From positions 1 to 10,934 of the forward strand of contig CAJMOI010000057.1 in assembly GCA_905215105.1 (NCBI GenBank): DNA of 10,934 bases, written 5' to 3'. Below, in pieces: positions 1 through 4,935 of this stretch. Source of the DNA: an uncultured bacterium (GTDB taxonomy: Bacteria; Bacillota; Clostridia; Oscillospirales; Acutalibacteraceae). Numbering within the stretch: the first letter of the stretch is position 1; each line of letters starts with the position of its first letter. The position numbers and the translations under genes were made by a program. The notes under the pieces were generated by a model, which searched no databases, was not told where the DNA came from, and was given only the letters and a program-made list of their open reading frames with translations.

Positions 1-694
1 CCAGACCGATCATCACCAGCATGGTAAGAATGCCTTCAATCACAGCCAGCGGCAGCTGCGTGGGGGCGAACACTGCCAAAAACTCCACCATACTGGCCCA
101 TACGCCGCCTTCTGCACTGGGGGAGGCTAGGGCAAGCTGGATGCTGGTCACGCAATAGGTAAGAAGGTCTCCCAGCATAGCGGCCAGAAACACATTAAAG
201 AGCTTGGGCAGCTTGAGCTTTTTACCGGCCTGATATAATCCCCAGGCCAGCAGCGGGCCTGCAATGGCCATGCTGAAGGTGTTGGCGCCCAAAGTGGTGA
301 GGCCGCCGTGGGCCAACAAAAGGGCCTGGAACACCAGCACGATGATACCCAACACCGAGGTGGTGGAAACGCCAAAGAGAATGGCCCCCAGACCGGTGCC
401 GGTCATGTGGCTGCAGCTGCCAGTGATCGAGGGGATTTTCAGCGACGAAATGACAAAAATAAATGCGCCCGCCATTGCCAACAGCAAAATTGATTTGCGG
501 TGCTGCTGTACCAGCCGGCGGATGGCGATGACACCCGCAGCCAGAAACGGGATGCAGACAGCGCCCCACGCTATGCAGAACGCAGGGGGCAAATATCCTT
601 CCATGATGTGCATGGCCGACGCGGTCTGGGGTACACAGAGCACGAGGCTTGCCGCCACGGAGAAGGACATGATCTTCTTTTCCATTGTGGTCAT
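1..694 (-). CDS. cbiM: Cobalt ECF transporter S component CbiM (3' end off the window)
   Basis: CbiM is the membrane substrate-binding subunit of the energy-coupling-factor cobalt importer (CbiMNQO), supplying Co2+ for B12 synthesis. At least 231 residues are visible; the family is usually about 220-250, so only a short C-terminal piece is missing. The ATG at 694 is chosen because GGAGGA lies 6 nt upstream. Residues 1-27 look like a signal peptide (lysines at 6-7, hydrophobic stretch, Ala-Ser-Ala at 25-27). Cleavage there would expose Met-His at the start of MHIMEGYLP (28-36), the hallmark N terminus whose His2 and amino group bind metal in CbiM/NikM proteins. A second conserved His is at 96 in GSCSHMTGTG. 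Several hydrophobic membrane segments follow. A B12 riboswitch and terminator lie directly upstream, so expression should fall when B12 is plentiful. cbiN/cbiQ/cbiO may follow beyond the edge (inference). A nickel specificity is less likely given the context. Confidence 0.95.
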   Translation of the reverse strand, partial: MTTMEKKIMSFSVAASLVLCVPQTASAMHIMEGYLPPAFCIAWGAVCIPFLAAGVIAIRRLVQQHRKSILLLAMAGAFIFVISSLKIPSITGSCSHMTGTGLGAILFGVSTTSVLGIIVLVFQALLLAHGGLTTLGANTFSMAIAGPLLAWGLYQAGKKLKLPKLFNVFLAAMLGDLLTYCVTSIQLALASPSAEGGVWASMVEFLAVFAPTQLPLAVIEGILTMLVMIGL

Positions 695-721
695 GTTGAT
701 TCCTCCATTTTGTAAAAAGTG

Positions 722-766
722 AAATAAAATAAAAAGGACCTCTCTCAAAACAGTTTGAGAAAGGTC
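722..766 (-). terminator. Riboswitch-controlled intrinsic terminator before cbiM
   Basis: On the minus strand, arms 766-754 and 749-737 form a 13-bp stem (one G-U pair) around a 4-nt loop (CTGT). The stem is followed by a T-rich run (735-722, CTTTTTATTTTATTT). It lies between the B12 aptamer and the cbiM start, the expected place for the off-state terminator of a transcriptional riboswitch. A second small hairpin (minus 790-774, CGGAGA/TCTCCG) lies just 5' of it. The GGAGAGG in that hairpin could instead pair with CCTTTC of the terminator's first arm, so it is a candidate antiterminator strand (inference). Confidence 0.92.
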
Positions 767-851
767 AGAAAACCGGAGAAAACCTCTCCGATTGCACCAT
801 GAGAGCGTTTAGTCCGTCCGCCTCATGTGTTCTGCCCTTTCGGCAGGATAG

Positions 852-1021
852 AATGCAAGGCAGGTCTTCCGGCTCTGGCGTCATCGCTCTGGTTCTGTCT
901 TCCCATGTGTACCCACAGTGACATTTTTTGACCAAAGCTCTTCCATTACGGCGGCGGTCCCGCACGGGAATTTCACCCGTTTCCCTATTCTACCAACGGC
1001 AAAACCGTCAGTCACCTTTCA
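852..1021 (-). promoter_or_regulatory. Cobalamin (B12) riboswitch aptamer upstream of cbiM
   Basis: The minus strand carries the conserved blocks of the adenosylcobalamin aptamer in order: GGT and AATAGGGAAACGGGTGAAATTCCC near 1000-965, a C/G-rich block with CGCCGTAATGGAA, then CACTG and TGGGAAG around 920-898, and the closing box GCCGGAAGACCTGCC at 873-859. The layout closely parallels the E. coli btuB leader. These elements bind cobalamin and repress the downstream gene; here the downstream output is a transcription terminator. The target, cbiM, is a standard member of the B12 regulon. The 5' boundary (about 1020) coincides with the start predicted from the promoter at 1026-1054. Confidence 0.93.
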
Positions 1022-1025
1022 TTCC

Positions 1026-1054
1026 ATGTTAAAGGTTACTACATTTTCCGTCAA
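1026..1054 (-). promoter_or_regulatory. Probable sigma-A promoter for the cbiM riboswitch transcript
   Basis: On the minus strand, TTGACG (1054-1049) and TAACAT (1031-1026) are separated by exactly 17 nt. Transcription would begin near 1019, right at the 5' edge of the B12 aptamer. The -10 box matches the consensus at only four of six positions, so this is a good but not certain call. No terminator is visible between the cbiC stop (1102) and this point, so readthrough from cbiC into the riboswitch is also possible. Confidence 0.65.
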
Positions 1055-1101
1055 ATTTCAATGGACAAATCCGTGTAAAAATTTTGTCATGGCTTTTCGG
1101 C

Positions 1102-1725
1102 TTACCGCATGATCTGATACAGTAACGCATTGCAGATAGCCGCAGCCACATTGCTGCCGCCTTTGCGGCCTCTTGCAACGATGTAGGGAACCTCTGAATC
1201 GAGAATCAATTCTTTACTCTCCACCACATTCACAAAGCCTACGGGCACACCCACGATCAGCGCCGGATGAAGCGTTCCCGCCTGAATCTGCTCGTGAAGG
1301 GAAATCAGGGCAGTGGGCGCGTTTCCGATGGCGAAAATGCAGGGCTTGGAAAGCTTTGCCGCCCGCTCCATGGAGACAATGGCCCGGGTAATTCCTCGCT
1401 CTTTTGCTTCTGCGGCCACATCCGGGTCGGACATAAAGCAGTGGACTTCCCCGCCCAGCTTTCCCAGAATGGTTTTGTTAATACCGGCTTTCGCCATCTG
1501 GGTATCGGTCACAATGTCACAGCCGCCGCGGAGAGCTTCGATTCCCTTTTGTACGGCGTGAGGGGAAAACACCAGATTGTCCGCATAGTCAAAATCCGCG
1601 GAGGTATGGATGACCCGCTTGATGACCAGCTCGTTTTCCGGGTCCAGCTTCCGCTCTCCCAGCAGCTCGGTGATGATTTCAAAACTGCGCTTTTCAATGT
1701 CCATGGGCTTGATCTGTTCGATCAT
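1102..1725 (-). CDS. cbiC: Cobalt-precorrin-8 methylmutase CbiC
   Basis: CbiC moves the C-11 methyl group of cobalt-precorrin-8 to C-12, giving cobyrinate late in corrin-ring synthesis; it is cytosolic and cofactor-free. The protein is 207 residues, normal for the CbiC/CobH family. The ATG at 1725 is chosen because AAGGAG lies 10 nt upstream and it gives the usual start (MIEQIKPMDIEKRS); an in-frame ATG 18 codons upstream lacks these features. His40 in RVIHTSADFDY matches the catalytic histidine region. Other family stretches are GGCDIVTDTQM, the repeat-like IVGVPVGFVNVVESK, and GRKGGSNVAAAICNAL near the C terminus. A strong promoter lies upstream and cbiM downstream on the same strand. Unlike its neighbours, the gene has no B12 riboswitch in front of it. 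Under the aerobic nomenclature the homologue is CobH; the anaerobic name fits the cobalt-import context. Confidence 0.95.
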   Translation of the reverse strand: MIEQIKPMDIEKRSFEIITELLGERKLDPENELVIKRVIHTSADFDYADNLVFSPHAVQKGIEALRGGCDIVTDTQMAKAGINKTILGKLGGEVHCFMSDPDVAAEAKERGITRAIVSMERAAKLSKPCIFAIGNAPTALISLHEQIQAGTLHPALIVGVPVGFVNVVESKELILDSEVPYIVARGRKGGSNVAAAICNALLYQIMR

Positions 1726-1805
1726 ATTTCGGTAACTCCTTCCTATACCATATTTTTGTGGAATCCTGATTCCTTGCAATCCTGCCGGAAGTCAAATTGT
1801 CTTTT

Positions 1806-1834
1806 ATTGTAGGCACGGGTTTTTCATTTGTCAA
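1806..1834 (-). promoter_or_regulatory. Sigma-A promoter of cbiC
   Basis: On the minus strand, a perfect -35 box TTGACA (1834-1829) and -10 box TACAAT (1811-1806) are separated by 17 nt. The start would be near 1799, leaving a leader of about 74 nt before the cbiC ATG at 1725. No aptamer or terminator is seen in that leader. The -35 box is embedded in GTTGACAAA, a 9-mer that recurs twice more in this control region. Confidence 0.85.
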
Positions 1835-1917
1835 CTATGGGCAGCAAAATGAACCGGCAAAATCCGCGACTGTAAAATGTGCAAAATCACGATTCTCCAT
1901 TCCCTGAAAAATTCATC

Positions 1918-1946
1918 TTTACATTCGGAGCAAAACCTGCTACAAT
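1918..1946 (+). promoter_or_regulatory. Upstream promoter (distal of two) of the hemA operon
   Basis: TTTACA (1918-1923) and TACAAT (1941-1946) are separated by 17 nt on the plus strand. Each box differs from consensus at one position. Transcription would start near 1953, about 70 nt upstream of the start predicted for the proximal promoter. The transcript would still run through the whole B12 riboswitch. The boxes alone do not prove activity. Confidence 0.6.
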
Positions 1947-1964
1947 GAGCCCGACTTTTTGCTT

Positions 1965-1993
1965 TTTGTCAACCTTCCCCTTCTGTTGACAAA
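1965..1993. repeat. Perfect 9-bp inverted repeat overlapping the proximal hemA -35 box
   Basis: TTTGTCAAC (1965-1973) and GTTGACAAA (1985-1993) are exact reverse complements separated by 11 nt. The right arm contains the TTGACA -35 box of the proximal hemA promoter. A third copy of the same 9-mer (1827-1835, minus-strand GTTGACAAA) holds the -35 box of cbiC. It could be an operator dyad, or a chance result of repeated -35 sequences; the left arm has no convincing -10 partner on the minus strand. Confidence 0.5.
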
Positions 1994-2014
1994 GTTTTTC
2001 CCCGTTGCTATAAT
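1986..2014 (+). promoter_or_regulatory. Consensus sigma-A promoter (proximal) of the hemA operon
   Basis: A perfect TTGACA (1986-1991), a 17-nt spacer and a perfect TATAAT (2009-2014). Transcription should start near 2021, just upstream of the B12 aptamer. Such a fully consensus promoter should be intrinsically strong, leaving control to the riboswitch downstream. Confidence 0.92.
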
Positions 2015-2029
2015 CAAATCATCATCCAC

Positions 2030-2207
2030 TTTGAGTGCTGCCGTGGCTGTTTGGGCCCGGCGGAGAATAGGAAATCCGGTGCAAATCCGGAACGGTACCG
2101 CCACTGTATGTGTTCAGGCCCCACACGCGGCGAAAGCCAGTCATTGGGAACTCTCCCGAGAAGGCTGTGTGCAGGCTGTCAAAGCACAAGTCAGGAGACC
2201 TGCTCAA
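2030..2207 (+). promoter_or_regulatory. Cobalamin (B12) riboswitch aptamer upstream of hemA
   Basis: The conserved aptamer blocks appear in order: GAATAGGAAATCCGGTGCAAATCC (about 2054-2078), CGGTACCGCCACTGTATG (about 2083-2100), AAAGCCAGT and TGGGAAC in the middle (about 2133-2153), and the closing box AGTCAGGAGACCTGC at 2189-2203. A 5' stem (CTGCCG near 2038 with CGGCGG near 2049) fits the P2 helix. It lies between a consensus promoter and one or two intrinsic terminators ahead of hemA, so B12 binding should stop transcription of the operon. B12 riboswitches usually control cobalt import, B12 uptake and cbi/cob genes; here the target is the general tetrapyrrole precursor pathway. Confidence 0.95.
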
Positions 2208-2215
2208 GGCGTTTT

Positions 2216-2254
2216 CCGCTGCTTTCGGCGTATATCGGGCAGGCGGGCTTTTTT
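2216..2254 (+). terminator. Possible first terminator in the hemA leader
   Basis: CCGCTGC (2216-2222) can pair with GCAGGCGG (2239-2246, one bulged G), and a run of six T (2249-2254) follows two bases later. The stem is bulged and its loop is large (about 16 nt), so it is weaker than the hairpin at 2269-2301. It may instead be part of the switching region of the riboswitch. Confidence 0.4.
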
Positions 2255-2268
2255 GTACGCGAAAAACG

Positions 2269-2301
2269 GCTGCGGCAGTGCTCCTACTGTCGCAGCTTTT
2301 T
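2269..2301 (+). terminator. Riboswitch-controlled intrinsic terminator before hemA
   Basis: GCTGCGGCAGT (2269-2279) pairs with ACTGTCGCAGC (2286-2296) across a 6-nt loop, giving 11 bp with one G-U pair, followed by five T (2297-2301). It sits 66 nt after the end of the B12 aptamer and 95 nt before the hemA start codon, so it is the likely off-state terminator. Segments on either side of it (GGCGTTTTC at 2208-2216 and GAAAACGCC at 2306-2314) are perfectly complementary and could form a longer structure enclosing it. Confidence 0.88.
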
Positions 2302-2395
2302 GCTTGAAAACGCCCGAAAACAGAGACAGCGCCCGAAGCAAGCGGTTTTGCCGTTTTCGTACTTCCTATATTCAAATTCAGGAGCGTGAATTATC

Positions 2396-3595
2396 TTGAC
2401 AATCATTATGTCAGGCCTGGAACACAGCCTGGCCCCCATCAGCCTGCGGGAACAGCTGTCTTTTACCAAACAGCAGACCGCCGCTATGGTCCGTACCATC
2501 CGATCTTTCCCCTCTATTTCCGGCTGTGTGCTGATTTCCACCTGTAACCGGACGGAGCTGTACCTTTCCTGTTCAGAAGAAGTAAACCCCGGTGAACTGC
2601 TCTGTCAGGCGGCAGGCACGGAATATGCTCCATATCAAGACGCTTTCGTGACCCGGAGCGGAAAAGAAGCCGTCCGGCATCTGATGGAAGTGGCGGCAGG
2701 GCTTCGCTCCCGCATCTGGGGAGAAGATCAGATTATTTCCCAGGTAAAAGCCGCCGCCGCCCTGGCCCGGGAAGAGGGAGCCACCGATTCCGTCCTGGAA
2801 ACCCTGTTCCGCTCCGCTGTTTCCGCCGGAAAGGAAGTACGCACCAAAGTGCGGCTCACGGCGGTTCCCACCTCGGCCGCCAGCATGGCGGTGGCTCTGT
2901 TACAGGAAAAACTGGGAACGCTGAAAGAGAAAAAAGCCCTCGTTATCGGCAACGGAGAAATGGGAAGGCTTGCCGCTTCCCTTTTGCAGAAAACCGGATG
3001 TCAGGTATCCGTCACCCTGCGCACCTACCGCCACGGGGAAACCATTGTGCCGCCGGGCTGCGGCGTGGTTCCCTATGACGAGCGGTTTGACCATATGGAC
3101 GAATGTGACATTTTGATTTCCGCCACCACCAGCCCCCATTATACAGTGACAGTGGAGCAGCTGGCGGCCTTGTCCACGGTTCCCGCCACCCTCATCGATC
3201 TGGCCATTCCTCGTGATATTCAGCCGGAAGTGGCACAGTTACCCGGCGTGTCCCTCTACAACATTGATGATTTGGGGAGCTTTCTGGAAAACCGCACCAT
3301 CCCTCCGGAAGTCACGGACATTCTGCGGACACATATGGAGAATTTTACCCGCTGGCTCAACTATAAGGACTGCATGACTTCGGTGGAAAGCCTGAAACAG
3401 GCCATTGTCAACCGGCTTCTCACAGCAAAAGAATTGAAGGAAGACCTGACGGAAGCGGAAATCATTGAGCTGTCGGTGAACAAGACCGTGGACCTGCTGG
3501 TCACCGGACTGGCGGAGCGGATTACCTCCGAAAACCTGATGAAGTGTGAGAGCAAAATCCGCCTGCACACCACTGGCCGCCCGGTGGTCTCCTGA
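2396..3595 (+). CDS. hemA: Glutamyl-tRNA reductase HemA
   Basis: HemA reduces glutamyl-tRNA(Glu) with NADPH to glutamate-1-semialdehyde, the first committed step of tetrapyrrole synthesis by the C5 route. The protein has 399 residues, slightly short of the usual 420-450, mainly in the C-terminal dimerisation part. The N-terminal catalytic domain has GLEHSLAPISLREQLSF (7-23) and the nucleophile Cys50 in STCNRTE (48-54), with His95 and GEDQI (109-113) after it. The NADPH-binding domain has GNGEMG at 184-189, then ISATTSP and DLAIPRDI. The start is taken as TTG at 2396: AGGAG at 2380-2384 is 11 nt upstream, and the first strand of the catalytic fold needs these residues; the ATG at 2408 is too far from the site. 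First gene of a six-gene operon; 15 nt separate it from the next. Controlled by the upstream B12 riboswitch. Confidence 0.96.
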   Translation: MTIIMSGLEHSLAPISLREQLSFTKQQTAAMVRTIRSFPSISGCVLISTCNRTELYLSCSEEVNPGELLCQAAGTEYAPYQDAFVTRSGKEAVRHLMEVAAGLRSRIWGEDQIISQVKAAAALAREEGATDSVLETLFRSAVSAGKEVRTKVRLTAVPTSAASMAVALLQEKLGTLKEKKALVIGNGEMGRLAASLLQKTGCQVSVTLRTYRHGETIVPPGCGVVPYDERFDHMDECDILISATTSPHYTVTVEQLAALSTVPATLIDLAIPRDIQPEVAQLPGVSLYNIDDLGSFLENRTIPPEVTDILRTHMENFTRWLNYKDCMTSVESLKQAIVNRLLTAKELKEDLTEAEIIELSVNKTVDLLVTGLAERITSENLMKCESKIRLHTTGRPVVS

Positions 3596-3610
3596 GAAAG
3601 AAGGCTGCAT

Positions 3611-4060
3611 ATGGATTTATCAGCATACCGTTTTCCCCTGTTTCTTGACTTGAAGGGGAAAAAAGCTGTGATTGTGGGCGGCGGGAAAATTGCCCTGCGC
3701 CGGGCTGGGGTGCTCCTTTCCTTTGGGGCAGACGTCACCATCATCGCCCCGGAATGTGAAGCGGTGCCGGAAGGATCCTCTTTTCTCCAACGTCCTTATG
3801 AATCCGGTGACCTTACCGGGGCGTTTCTGGCTGTAGCCGCTACCAACTGTCGGGAAGTCAATTTCCAGGTAGGACAGGATGCGAAAAAAGCGGGAATTTT
3901 CGTTAGCGTGGCAGACCGGAAAGAGGAAAGTACCTTCTTTTTCCCCGCCATTTGTACCGGAAGCGGTCTGGTGGCCGGAGTAGTTTCTCAGGGAGAGGAA
4001 CACAAAAAGACCGCCGCTGCCGCCCGGAAAATCCGCACTGTATTGGAGGAGTTGGAATGA
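3611..4060 (+). CDS. Precorrin-2 dehydrogenase (SirC / CysG N-domain type)
   Basis: This enzyme oxidises precorrin-2 to sirohydrochlorin with NAD+. Some relatives (Met8p, CysG) also insert iron to make siroheme. The 149-residue protein starts FPLFLDLKGKKAVIVGGGKIA (8-28), with the GGGK dinucleotide-binding turn, then DVTIIAPE, GDLTGAFLAVAAT (66-78) and VSVADRKEESTFFFPA (98-113). Asp102 aligns with the Asp implicated in catalysis in CysG/Met8p. The protein is short: the family is usually about 200 residues, and the helical C-terminal part is nearly absent, ending soon after the VAGVVSQGE strand. The shortness fits a dehydrogenase that does not need to be a chelatase, but that is inference. The ATG at 3611 follows AAAGAAGG by 6 nt. 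The last 4 nt (ATGA) overlap hemC, suggesting translational coupling. Alternative names in use are SirC, CysG(N) or YlnF-like. Confidence 0.9.
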   Translation: MDLSAYRFPLFLDLKGKKAVIVGGGKIALRRAGVLLSFGADVTIIAPECEAVPEGSSFLQRPYESGDLTGAFLAVAATNCREVNFQVGQDAKKAGIFVSVADRKEESTFFFPAICTGSGLVAGVVSQGEEHKKTAAAARKIRTVLEELE

Positions 4061-4935
4061 AACAGATACGCATCGGCAGCCGGGAAAGCCGTCTTGCCGT
4101 CATCCAGTCGGAAATGGTGATAGAGGCCATCCACAGCTGTGACTCAGAAATGAAAACTGAGCTCATCACCATGAAAACCACCGGAGACAAAATTCTGGAC
4201 AGGACGCTGGATAAAATCGGCGGCAAAGGGCTGTTTGTGAAAGAGCTGGACGCTGCCCTACTGGATGGCCGGGTGGATATCACCGTACATAGCAGCAAGG
4301 ATTTGCCTATGGAGATCGACCCCCGCCTTCCCTTAGTGGCCTTTTCCAAGCGGGCCGACCCTCGGGACGTGCTGGTGCTGCCGGAAGGGAAAGACACCAT
4401 CGATTTTTCAAAGCCCATTGGCTGCTCTTCTCTGCGCCGCCAGTTGCAGCTGAAAAAGCTATTCCCGGAAGCCACCGTTGCCCCCATCCGGGGAAACGTG
4501 CTCACCCGGCTCCGCAAGCTGGACGACGGCGAGTTTTCTGCGCTGGTGCTGGCCGGAGCGGGGCTGACCCGCTTAGGGCTGGAACACCGTATCAGCCGGT
4601 ATTTTTCAACGGAAGAAATCCTTCCCGCCGCCGGGCAGGCCATTTTGGCAGTGCAGGCCCGAGAGGGCGTGGACACGGCCTGCCTGCAAACCTTTGCCGA
4701 TGACGACGGCCGGGACTGCCTGCTGGCAGAACGTGCCTTTGTCCGCACGTTGGACGGCGGGTGTTCTTCCCCCGTGGCGGCGTTTGCTACTATTGACGGG
4801 GACGTTCTTACACTAAAAGGAATGTATGTCACAGAAGACGAAACCTGCTATTTTGAAACCATCTCCGGCCCGCGAGAGCAGGGAGAAATCGTAGGCGCTG
4901 TACTTGCAGAGGAAATGAGGAGGAAATACCAATGA
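4057..4935 (+). CDS. hemC: Hydroxymethylbilane synthase (porphobilinogen deaminase) HemC
   Basis: HemC joins four porphobilinogens into the linear tetrapyrrole hydroxymethylbilane, using a covalently attached dipyrromethane cofactor. The protein is 292 residues, near the usual 300-315. It begins MKQIRIGSRESRLAVIQ. Catalytic Asp82 lies in VHSSKDLP, the arginine pair 127-128 in CSSLRRQ, and RGNVLTRL at 145-152. The cofactor-bearing Cys236 is in LDGGCSSPVAA, matching E. coli Cys242. The ATG at 4057 is chosen over a longer upstream frame because it directly follows GGAGGAG and restores the conserved N terminus. The gene overlaps the preceding stop and the next start by 4 nt each (ATGA), so translation of all three genes is likely coupled. 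The product feeds the HemD domain of the next protein. Confidence 0.97.
   Translation: MKQIRIGSRESRLAVIQSEMVIEAIHSCDSEMKTELITMKTTGDKILDRTLDKIGGKGLFVKELDAALLDGRVDITVHSSKDLPMEIDPRLPLVAFSKRADPRDVLVLPEGKDTIDFSKPIGCSSLRRQLQLKKLFPEATVAPIRGNVLTRLRKLDDGEFSALVLAGAGLTRLGLEHRISRYFSTEEILPAAGQAILAVQAREGVDTACLQTFADDDGRDCLLAERAFVRTLDGGCSSPVAAFATIDGDVLTLKGMYVTEDETCYFETISGPREQGEIVGAVLAEEMRRKYQ

Noticed and set aside
765..1112. Small open frames on both strands over the cbiM leader (minus 765-965, plus 918-1112)
   Set aside because: They coincide with the B12 aptamer and promoter region, have no ribosome binding site and show no protein-like composition.
1844..1887. Repeated GCAAAAT (1844, 1857, 1881) with a GTAAAAT at 1872
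   Set aside because: Spacing is irregular (13, 15, 9 nt) and the sequence is A/T-rich promoter-upstream DNA; not enough for an operator array or iteron call.
1967..1972. A third divergent promoter on the minus strand using TTGACA at 1972-1967
   Set aside because: At 16-18 nt spacing there is no acceptable -10 box (CTCATT or similar), so the element is listed only as part of the inverted repeat.
1959..2399. Open frames across the hemA leader on both strands (for example plus 1959-2399, minus 2022-2375)
   Set aside because: The region is explained by promoters, the B12 aptamer and terminators. The frames lack ribosome binding sites and are rich in Arg/Ser/Cys as expected of non-coding GC-rich sequence.
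3903..4832. Long minus-strand open frame (309 codons) opposite the dehydrogenase gene and hemC
   Set aside because: Its translation is low-complexity Ser/Arg/Pro-rich, as expected from the antisense of a GC-rich gene, and hemC on the plus strand is unambiguous.
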